The notes under the pieces were generated by a model. It did not search any database. It was not told the origin of the DNA and was given only the letters and a program-made list of their open reading frames with translations. 64,000 nucleotides of DNA from Gammaproteobacteria bacterium (lineage in GTDB: Bacteria; Pseudomonadota; Gammaproteobacteria; Enterobacterales; Alteromonadaceae). Below, piece by piece: positions 1 to 6,818 of this stretch (the first letter of the stretch is position 1; every line of letters begins with the position of its first letter). The stretch is taken from positions 110,591-174,590 of the forward strand of contig JAAFAI010000009.1 in NCBI GenBank assembly GCA_018222405.1, given 5' to 3'. Position numbers and translations under genes: made by a program.

Positions 1-777
1 TGTTTATTCAACGACCGGGCCGTGGCTATCCCGACTCCACATAACTCACCACTGCAAGCGATAACCCCGCAAACCCGTTCCGAAGGCTTATCCTGTGGCT
101 GGATGTGGAATATCCCGCTAACCAGCCGGATAGGTAACGGCTATGTCTACAGCAGCCAGTTTTGTTCACCAGAGCAAGCTGAGGCTGAATTAAGGCTCCG
201 TCTAAATATTAGCGATGAAACACCAGCCCGCCACCTTACTATGCCCGTGGGCCGCTTGCAGCAACACTGGCGTGGCAACTGCATTGCCATTGGCTTAGCC
301 CAGGGCTTCATCGAGCCTCTGGAGGCTACCGCTCTGATGTTGGTGCAATATGGGATTTACCAGTTGTCCAGCCGGTTAGGTGAGCCGGTAACAAATACTA
401 CCCGCTCCCAATACAATACAGAAATGAACAGGATGTTCGACGGGATCCGTGATTACATCGTGGCTCACTACTATCTGAATACTCGTACAGATACGCCATA
501 CTGGCAGGCTTGTCGCCATGATATCAGGGTCCCGGAAAACCTGTCTTTGTTGCTAAATGCCTGGGATGGCAGTGGCGAGTTTGAGGAAGCACTCGACAGT
601 ATTGACGATCAATTGGTTTATTTACGGCCTTCCTGGTACTGCATTCTGGCGGGTATGGGCAGGTTCACATCCAAGGCAGTCAACCTCCCTGATCCAGGCG
701 CCGCTGCAGGGATTCAGCAGTATCTCACCAGCACTGTTGCTAAGCACTTCAGGGGCCGACTATACCCCCTTAGTTAG
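1..777 (+). CDS. flavin-dependent tryptophan halogenase family protein (5' truncated by window edge)
   Basis: The reading frame is open from base 1 (LFNDRAVAI...) and stops at 775-777, so about 258 C-terminal residues are visible and the FAD-binding N terminus lies outside the window. The stretch RNCIAIGLAQGFIEPLEAT is the conserved substrate/FAD-pocket segment of tryptophan halogenases of the PrnA type. Family members oxidise halide with FADH2 and O2 to halogenate indoles. In marine gammaproteobacteria such genes commonly sit beside TonB-dependent receptors, as here. The substrate cannot be told. The catalytic Lys and the GxGxxG motif cannot be checked because that part is missing. Confidence 0.85.
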   Translation, partial: CLFNDRAVAIPTPHNSPLQAITPQTRSEGLSCGWMWNIPLTSRIGNGYVYSSQFCSPEQAEAELRLRLNISDETPARHLTMPVGRLQQHWRGNCIAIGLAQGFIEPLEATALMLVQYGIYQLSSRLGEPVTNTTRSQYNTEMNRMFDGIRDYIVAHYYLNTRTDTPYWQACRHDIRVPENLSLLLNAWDGSGEFEEALDSIDDQLVYLRPSWYCILAGMGRFTSKAVNLPDPGAAAGIQQYLTSTVAKHFRGRLYPLS

Positions 778-941
778 CCCAACCGTCTGAATTATCGGGT
801 TTACGCAAGTTAATACCTGTCAACTGCCCTGCGGCGACTATCTGATAACAAGAGCGTTAATAATTTACACCTTAATATGCCGCCAGCGTGTTAAAAATAC
901 AGCTTTGCTGCAACCACCTTAAGTTGATTGACCACCGACAT

Positions 942-960
942 GTAAATAACTATCATTTGC
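942..960. promoter_or_regulatory. candidate Fur box upstream of siderophore receptor
   Basis: By hand alignment this 19-bp stretch (containing ACTATCATTTGC) matches the classical Fur 19-mer at about 12 positions. It lies about 35-50 bp before the likely ATG at 994 of a siderophore receptor, where Fur sites are expected. The match is imperfect, so this rests on position and gene function as much as on sequence. Confidence 0.4.
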
Positions 961-993
961 GTTTTCATGCAATGCAACGAACTTGGAATATCA

Positions 994-3168
994 ATGAACT
1001 TTCGTAAAAATGCCTTAACGGTGATGATCGGTATAGCCATGATTAGCCCTGCCACCTATGCTCAAACGTCACAGCAAAACAGTGAGGCTAGTGACGATAT
1101 TGAACATATCACCGTCAGTGGCTCTCAGGTAAAACTCAACGATAGTTTTGCCGGTGGCCAGGTGTCGCGCGGCGGCCGTGCCGGTATCCTGGGTAACCTG
1201 GATATGATGGATTCGCCCTTCAACAGCATTAACTTTACTGCCGATATTATTCGCGAGCAGCAATCACGCAGTGTCGCGGATGTGCTGCAAAATGACCCGG
1301 TAGTACGCGTTGCAAAAGGATTTGGTAACTTTCAGGAACTGTACGTTATGCGCGGTTTGCCCGTGTATTCCGACGATATGACTTACAACGGTTTATTCGG
1401 CATTTTACCGCGCCAGTATGTGGCAGCAGAACTCCTTGAGCGGGTAGAAGTGTTTCGTGGTGCCAGTGCCTTTCTAAATGGTGCTGCTCCGGGTGGCAGT
1501 GGTCTGGGCGGTTCGGTGAATATTGTGCCTAAGCGGGCCGGCGAAGAGCCGCTTAACCGCTTTACACTGGGCTATGAATCACAAGGCCATTTACTGGGCG
1601 CAGTAGATGTGAGCCGCCGCTTTGGTGAAGAAGGTAACAGCACTGGTGTACGTGTTAATCTGGTTCAACGCGGCGGCGAAACCAGCGTTGAGAATCAGGA
1701 CCGCGATTTGAGCGTTGCCTCGGTGGGTATCGATCACGAAGGCGAAAAAGTAAGGGTGTCGCTGGATTTAGGCTTTCAGGATCACCAGGTCGATGCGCCA
1801 CGCCCGGCAGTCACCCCCTCTGGTGGTATTCCAGACGCGCCTGAAAGCGATACCAACTTTGCTCAGCCATGGACTTATACCAATGAACGCCAGCTTTTTG
1901 GTGCCGTTCGCGGCGAATATGACTTTACCGATACCATTACCGCCTGGGCGGCATATGGATTCCGGGAGGGTGAAGAAGACAACATTTTTGCAAACCCTAC
2001 CGCGCAAGTGAGCGGCGATAGCAGTGCTTATCGTTTCGACAACGTTCGTAACGACAGTATCCGCTCTGGTGAAGTAGGCGTGAATATAGAATTTGCCACC
2101 GGCGATGTGGCTCATACACTGATCACGTCGGCGTCGGTGTTTTCACTGTCGTCTGAAAACGCCTATGCGTTTTCCAGCTTCGCAGGGTTTCCTGGCAGTA
2201 TTTATGATCCGCAACCGGCAGATATGCCTGCCGCAGATTTTTTTGTTGGCGGTGAACTCAACAACCCGCTGGTGACTGAAGAAACCGACCTGTCGAGTGT
2301 GGCTATTGCCGATATGTTGTCGTTGCTGGATGGTAGATTACTGGTAACCGTGGGGGGTCGTTTACAAAATATCGAGACCCGTTCCTTCAATTACAATGAT
2401 GGCTCTGCCTTAGCGTCTTATGATGAGTCGAAATTCACACCGGTTGCGGGTGTCGTCTATAAATCCTCAGAGCAATTGTCTTATTACGCCAACTATATTG
2501 AAGGGCTATTGCCAGGAGAAGTGGCGCCAGCCAGCAGTGGCGGTGAGCCCATTGAGAATGCCGGTGAGGTGTTTGACCCTTATAGCGCTGAGCAGATTGA
2601 AGTGGGCGTAAAATACGATGCCGGCCGGTATGGTGGTGCGTTAAGTGTGTTTAGCACGTCGAAGCAGTCATCTGTGGTGAAAGACAATGTCTTTTCAACC
2701 GACGGCGAACAGGAAAATCAGGGCGTAGAACTAAGTGTGTTTGGCATGCCTGCCGACAACCTTCGCGTTGTAGGTGGCTTTACCTGGCTGGATGCCGAAA
2801 TGACCAAAACCCAGGGCGGCCTGTTAGATGGCAAAACAGCGATTGGCGTGCCGGATCTGCAGTTAAATGTAAACCTTGAATGGGACGTTATGGCCCTTCC
2901 TGGTCTGACGCTCGACGCCCGCGCTGCCTATACGTCTGAGCAATACGCCAGTGCAGACAACAGCCTGGAAGTAGACGCGTCTAACCGGTTTGATATTGGT
3001 GCACGATACAGTTTCCTGGTTGGCCTGACAGACATCACGCTCCGCGCGCGTATCGATAACGTGTTTGATAATAATTACTGGGCGTCCGTTGGCGGTTACC
3101 CTGGTTCTAATTATCTGGTGCTGAGTGAGCCGCGAACGGTTAAGCTATCAGCGTCAGTGAGCTTTTAG
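994..3168 (+). CDS. TonB-dependent siderophore receptor
   Basis: Outer-membrane beta-barrel with an N-terminal plug, predicted to import a ferric siderophore using TonB energy. I chose the ATG at 994 (MNFRKNALT...) because it begins a normal signal peptide ending near TYAQ; an in-frame ATG at 967 would add nine polar residues. The plug shows the ADVLQNDPVVRV and VMRGLPV segments and VEVFRGASAFLNGAAPGGSGLGG typical of the FhuE/FpvA siderophore class. The protein ends in aromatic Phe (SASVSF), the usual barrel-assembly signal. About 724 residues, normal for the family. It is first in an operon with a small membrane protein and a PepSY protein. The ligand is unknown. Confidence 0.9.
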   Translation: MNFRKNALTVMIGIAMISPATYAQTSQQNSEASDDIEHITVSGSQVKLNDSFAGGQVSRGGRAGILGNLDMMDSPFNSINFTADIIREQQSRSVADVLQNDPVVRVAKGFGNFQELYVMRGLPVYSDDMTYNGLFGILPRQYVAAELLERVEVFRGASAFLNGAAPGGSGLGGSVNIVPKRAGEEPLNRFTLGYESQGHLLGAVDVSRRFGEEGNSTGVRVNLVQRGGETSVENQDRDLSVASVGIDHEGEKVRVSLDLGFQDHQVDAPRPAVTPSGGIPDAPESDTNFAQPWTYTNERQLFGAVRGEYDFTDTITAWAAYGFREGEEDNIFANPTAQVSGDSSAYRFDNVRNDSIRSGEVGVNIEFATGDVAHTLITSASVFSLSSENAYAFSSFAGFPGSIYDPQPADMPAADFFVGGELNNPLVTEETDLSSVAIADMLSLLDGRLLVTVGGRLQNIETRSFNYNDGSALASYDESKFTPVAGVVYKSSEQLSYYANYIEGLLPGEVAPASSGGEPIENAGEVFDPYSAEQIEVGVKYDAGRYGGALSVFSTSKQSSVVKDNVFSTDGEQENQGVELSVFGMPADNLRVVGGFTWLDAEMTKTQGGLLDGKTAIGVPDLQLNVNLEWDVMALPGLTLDARAAYTSEQYASADNSLEVDASNRFDIGARYSFLVGLTDITLRARIDNVFDNNYWASVGGYPGSNYLVLSEPRTVKLSASVSF

Positions 3169-3178
3169 TGGGTAAACC

Positions 3179-3736
3179 ATGATGTTATCTCTCGCTGCCT
3201 TTGCCGGCAGCGCGTTTGCGGTGGGGATGTTTTATACAGCCTGGCGCACTCAACGGCCCGCACCCGGTCAGTTAATGAAGGGGTTAGCGGTGGTCTTGAT
3301 GCTGTTCAGCCTTTGGTTGTGGTGCTATGAGCACGGCCCTGAATTAGGCACCTGTTACGCGGTGGTGGCGTTTTCACTGCAAGCATGGAGCTGGATTTAT
3401 GTTGCCAGACAGCGCGTAGATAAAAATATTAAACGGGTGGTATTACCCTTTGAGTCGGGTATGCAATGGCCTGGTGTCAACAATATCACCCTGCGCTTGC
3501 TGAAAGCGGCTGCCGTTATCTTTTTATGCGCTGTCAGTGCCATGTTACTTACCGTGGTGTGGACCACGGCCTTGCCCATGAATAAGGTCAATCAGATTGC
3601 ACTGGGCATTTATACCATGCCGGTGTTGTGGGGCGCTTTTGTTTACTGGCTGTGTGCCGACAACACAGAGTGGCGACCCGTTTTATCTGTCAGCCTCATT
3701 GGCGTGTTGAGTTATTTGCTAATTTACAGTGTTTAG
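3179..3736 (+). CDS. small inner-membrane protein of iron-uptake operon (DUF3325/DUF3649-like fusion)
   Basis: A 185-residue protein with about five hydrophobic segments. It starts 10 bp after the receptor stop and overlaps or abuts the PepSY gene. The first half, with helices near residues 1-20, 35-50 and 58-75 and ending in a short basic stretch, resembles DUF3325. The last third (LPMNKVNQIALGIYTMPVLW) resembles DUF3649. These two small families normally occur as separate genes beside PepSY proteins in ferric-siderophore operons. The fusion reading is my inference from sequence memory; the membrane character and operon position are directly visible. The biochemical role is unknown. Confidence 0.6.
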   Translation: MMLSLAAFAGSAFAVGMFYTAWRTQRPAPGQLMKGLAVVLMLFSLWLWCYEHGPELGTCYAVVAFSLQAWSWIYVARQRVDKNIKRVVLPFESGMQWPGVNNITLRLLKAAAVIFLCAVSAMLLTVVWTTALPMNKVNQIALGIYTMPVLWGAFVYWLCADNTEWRPVLSVSLIGVLSYLLIYSV

Positions 3737-3737
3737 T

Positions 3738-5174
3738 ATGAAGATTTCGATTTCTCCCAACGCCAATAAAAATGCGTTAAAAAGCCATGCATGGCTAGGA
3801 CTGGCTGTCAGTGTATTAATGTACTGGGTGTGTTTTTCCGGTGCACTTTCTGTTTTTTCGCAGGAACTGCTCCGCTGGGAGCAACCCCATGTCGCAGACA
3901 ACCTCGATTATTCGCCGGCCACCATTCAGGCCGCCTACAAACAGTTCTTAACCATGCAGGGCGGCAGCGCGGAAGGTGACATCGTTGTGCGTTTACCCAC
4001 ACAGGATCTGCCTCGCGCGCGCATCAGTGCCGATGGCGAGGTATGGAATATTGCGCCTGATGGGTCTTTAAGTGAACCTTCCAGCACGCCGATCACCGAC
4101 TTGATTGTAGACTTGCATGTTGCGCTGCATTTACCTGAAGACACAGGGATGATGATAGTGAGTATGCTGGGCGCCATGCTAAGCGCACTGATCATCTCCG
4201 GTATCATTGCCCACAGACGCATTTTTAAAGACGCATTTCGTTTACGTACCGGCAATAACGAACAATTAACCCAGGGTGATTTACATAATCGAATGAGCGT
4301 ATGGGGACTCCCCTTTCACTTGATGATTGCATTAACCGGCGTGTATTTTGGCCTGGCGTCGTTCCTGACCTCGTTTTACGCCGATGCGCTGTATGCCGGC
4401 AATAAAATGGATTTGTTTGCCGATATTTATGGCTCATCCATACAGGTAGAGGCGCAACCTCAGATAGCAAACATAGCGGGCGCTTTGACCGAATTAGACC
4501 GCATTGCACCGAATACCCAGCCGATTTTTGTCACGCTGGAGAATGCTACCAGGGACAGTCAGTACATTTTGCTCAGTTCGCAACACATGGATAAACTGAT
4601 CTATGCTGAACAGTATCGCTTTGATTCCCATGGCAATTACATCAACAAAGTGGGTTATTCGGATGGCAAAGCCGGGCAGCAGGCGATTTTTTCGGTGTAC
4701 CGCATCCACTTTGGTCACTTTGGGCCAGAAGCCATGAAAATATTCTTCGGGTTGATGGGCTTTGCACTAACAATTATTGCTGTGACCGGGATAAACCTGT
4801 GGCTGGCAAAGCGGCAAAAACAGGATATTTTGAATCAACTTTGGATGGGCATAGTATGGGGTACACCTATAGCCATGGTTATTGCTGCCATTGCCTCGCT
4901 GCTATTCGGACTGGCAACAAAGCCCGTATTCTGGGTTATATTAACCGCTGTACTGGTTAGCGCATTGCGGCAACAAGTGCTGGTTAAAACCCATCTGGGC
5001 TTATTGAAAATGCTAACAATACTGCTTGTTATATTACCCGTTACCCACGCTGTAGTGCATTACCCTGACGTGATGGTATTGAATTCGCTGGTTATCGATG
5101 TTGCATTTGTTGTTTTTGCTGCCTGCGTATGGCGCTATCGCGACTCCCGAATTCGTAAAGGCTGGCTGAGTTAG
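3738..5174 (+). CDS. PepSY-associated TM domain protein (iron uptake)
   Basis: About 478 residues. An N-terminal membrane segment (HAWLGLAVSVLMYWVCFSGAL) is followed by a periplasmic PepSY-like region, then TM helices near residues 140-160, 195-215 and 340-365, and a hydrophobic C-terminal block. This architecture is typical of PepSY-TM proteins in siderophore operons, which are thought to help release or reduce iron in the periplasm. A GTG at 3729 overlaps the previous stop; the ATG at 3738 gives the usual start. It is the last gene of the receptor operon. Confidence 0.8.
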   Translation: MKISISPNANKNALKSHAWLGLAVSVLMYWVCFSGALSVFSQELLRWEQPHVADNLDYSPATIQAAYKQFLTMQGGSAEGDIVVRLPTQDLPRARISADGEVWNIAPDGSLSEPSSTPITDLIVDLHVALHLPEDTGMMIVSMLGAMLSALIISGIIAHRRIFKDAFRLRTGNNEQLTQGDLHNRMSVWGLPFHLMIALTGVYFGLASFLTSFYADALYAGNKMDLFADIYGSSIQVEAQPQIANIAGALTELDRIAPNTQPIFVTLENATRDSQYILLSSQHMDKLIYAEQYRFDSHGNYINKVGYSDGKAGQQAIFSVYRIHFGHFGPEAMKIFFGLMGFALTIIAVTGINLWLAKRQKQDILNQLWMGIVWGTPIAMVIAAIASLLFGLATKPVFWVILTAVLVSALRQQVLVKTHLGLLKMLTILLVILPVTHAVVHYPDVMVLNSLVIDVAFVVFAACVWRYRDSRIRKGWLS

Positions 5175-5481
5175 TCTAATATATGGCTCCTGTGCGATTG
5201 TCTCCCAGGAATTATAACCGCAATACTGCAACCGGATTGTTAGAGTCAGCCTGATCATGAGAGTCTGAAAAGTTGTAGATAGTAAGTAGTTAATCTAAGG
5301 CTGATACTACAGTGCGGTTGTAGGGTTAATTGCTTCACACATCTGAATCAGCTTAACTGAAACGAAGACAAAGAAGTCCTATAGACCCCTGAATAGACCC
5401 CGTTCGATTTCTATAAATATCAAATTAAAACGAAGACTGTTAAGAGGCCCACTGATGTGCCTACATCTTAAGCATAGTCGT
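5175..5481. other. intergenic region at left edge of accessory island
   Basis: About 300 bp without a convincing gene. It contains a short direct repeat ATAGACCCC (5381-5389 and 5393-5401). It also has two copies of AAACGAAGAC (5360-5369 and 5428-5437), whose reverse complement recurs near 11.9 kb at the far end of the island. An isolated TGATACTA (5302-5309) matches the arm of the palindrome at 5737-5761. No tRNA or integrase site was recognised. Confidence 0.4.
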
Positions 5482-5607
5482 TTAAAGATCTAGCAAAAAG
5501 GCTTCTACATCTTCAAACGTTTGAGAATTTTCTGCGAGAGTTTGCTCACCTATCGCAATAAATGCCAAAAGTGCGAATGCTTCATCATCATGCTCTTGTG
5601 ATTCCAC
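5482..5607 (-). CDS. 41-residue acidic antitoxin-like protein
   Basis: A short frame beginning GTG at 5607 and ending TAA at 5482, preceded by a good Shine-Dalgarno (AAGGAGAG, 5613-5620) five bases upstream. The product begins VESQEHDDEAF and ends EDVEAFLLDL. The pattern L-A-x-I-A-x-G-E-x-x-L-A followed by x-x-F-E-D-V-x-x-x-L resembles the C-terminal toxin-binding helix pair of short Phd/RelB-like antitoxins. An in-frame TGA lies upstream and no other normal start exists. No toxin gene is visible downstream. Function is unproven; the ribosome-binding site and composition favour a real gene. Confidence 0.45.
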   Translation of the reverse strand: MESQEHDDEAFALLAFIAIGEQTLAENSQTFEDVEAFLLDL

Positions 5608-5736
5608 TTTCTCTCTCCTTTTATTACGCGTCAGTCATCGCCCTAAAATTGGCGTATTGACCAGCCGGTTATCCGAATCCTTGTTAAGTTCTAGCGTAAT
5701 TACAAGCACATAGCTACTAACAACGATTCGTACGGG

Positions 5737-5761
5737 AGTTAGTATCAAAGTGATACTAACT
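5737..5761. promoter_or_regulatory. perfect 11-bp inverted repeat (candidate operator)
   Basis: Arms AGTTAGTATCA and TGATACTAACT are exact reverse complements separated by AAG. The repeat lies between the divergent 41-codon gene and the three-gene unknown operon. No T-run follows, so it suits a dimeric repressor site better than a terminator. A TATACT hexamer follows at 5799-5804, but I see no good -35 at normal spacing. Confidence 0.55.
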
Positions 5762-5841
5762 CATTGTTTATAAGAGACTATTGATCTAACCCTTACCTTA
5801 TACTAGCGTAAAGAGAGATACCACTGACACAATAGTATGAC

Positions 5842-6165
5842 ATGCTCACTTACCCCGATGGCTGGCTACTTTACACACTAACCGCTGACAACGCCGCTAC
5901 CCAGGTTTGTCTCGTCACGCTCTTCAATGACAATTCGATGAGCGTTCACCGCGCAAGACAAGGTGCTGTACCTATCCACACGGAAGAAGGTAGCTATCAT
6001 TGGACCGCCTCAAATGGAGAGATCTCAATACTGCATCCACTCAAAGAAGGCTGCGTGCGCTCATTGCAACGGGTGTTATTGGACAGCAAGCTGGCAAATT
6101 GGCGTGCGGCACACGTGACCGTGCAGCGTATCCGGCTCAGCGACATTTCCCTAGACCAAGCATAA
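5842..6165 (+). CDS. hypothetical protein, island operon gene 1
   Basis: A 107-residue soluble protein that I do not recognise. It begins MLTYPDGWLLYTL and has alternating hydrophobic and polar residues typical of beta strands, followed by a basic C-terminal part (VTVQRIRLSDISLDQA). There are no membrane helices or signal peptide. It is followed after 10 bp by the next small gene, so the two are probably co-transcribed. No strong Shine-Dalgarno precedes this ATG, which leaves the exact start open. Its context is an accessory island next to a TOTE-type primase-helicase. Confidence 0.5.
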   Translation: MLTYPDGWLLYTLTADNAATQVCLVTLFNDNSMSVHRARQGAVPIHTEEGSYHWTASNGEISILHPLKEGCVRSLQRVLLDSKLANWRAAHVTVQRIRLSDISLDQA

Positions 6166-6175
6166 AGGAGACACC

Positions 6176-6460
6176 ATGACTGTATATTGCAATTATGTAT
6201 GGAAGGTGGATGCAGACACGGAGCCTCGCGATCTGCTGACCCAATTTGCGCGGGAACACTTTCACGCCCATGAGGCTGTGCCCATCGATACCACCCAATA
6301 TGGCATTGATCATGGCTTGAATGATGTGCGAGCTGTCTTCAAATCCGAACAACATTGGATTGCTTTCTGCTGTCGCTATCAGCACAATGTGGTCGCGACC
6401 GAAAGCAAAGTCCTAGCCTTCGCCCAGGCCCACGGCCTGACGGTCGAGCGCATGCGATAG
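6176..6460 (+). CDS. hypothetical protein, island operon gene 2
   Basis: A 94-residue soluble protein preceded by a strong ribosome-binding site (AAAGGAGA, seven bases or so before the ATG). It begins MTVYCNYVWKVDADTEP and is rich in His and aromatic residues. The C-terminal half (ATESKVLAFAQAHGLTVERMR) reads like a helix-turn-strand element. No family is recognised. The good ribosome-binding site and tight spacing on both sides support a real gene in a three-gene operon. Confidence 0.6.
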   Translation: MTVYCNYVWKVDADTEPRDLLTQFAREHFHAHEAVPIDTTQYGIDHGLNDVRAVFKSEQHWIAFCCRYQHNVVATESKVLAFAQAHGLTVERMR

Positions 6461-6473
6461 TAAGAACATACCC

Positions 6474-6671
6474 ATGTCGTCATTTTCCGCTGATTTTGTC
6501 TTTACGGTCATCCCATCGTCGATCACCCGCTTGGCTGCCACCCATGTCGGGGTAGAAGTCCTGCATGTGCCTACCGGTTTCATTGCCCGCTCGGTGGACT
6601 TGCCGTCACAGTATCTCAATCAACAAGCAGCGCTAGCTATCTTGGCGAGCCGATTAACGACTCATGATTAG
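6474..6671 (+). CDS. hypothetical protein, island operon gene 3
   Basis: A 65-residue protein starting MSSFSADFVFTVIPSS, 13 bp after the preceding stop. It is weakly hydrophobic, has no clear membrane helix and is not recognised. Small size and a weak ribosome-binding site reduce confidence, but it continues the same strand and spacing as its two neighbours. It is convergent with the TOTE-type gene. Confidence 0.45.
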   Translation: MSSFSADFVFTVIPSSITRLAATHVGVEVLHVPTGFIARSVDLPSQYLNQQAALAILASRLTTHD

Positions 6672-6818
6672 GGTTAATGTATCGTAGGTATCAACGAGAA
6701 AAGAATTAAAAATACCACGGAGTACACTTCGAATTATACAGCCAGTTAGATAAACATGGATTAGCATTCTGGGTCAAAGAAGCTTGTCAGTTTTGCCGCT
6801 ACCGATCCTTTTGACACT

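Noticed and set aside
5398..5415. tRNA T-arm-like stretch (CCCCGTTCGATTTC)
   Set aside because: No acceptor, D or anticodon arms can be built around it, so it is not a tRNA and only weakly suggests an attachment-site remnant.
5799..5804. TATACT as a firm promoter for the unknown operon
   Set aside because: A -10-like hexamer is present but no acceptable -35 lies 16-18 bp upstream, so it was not listed as a promoter.
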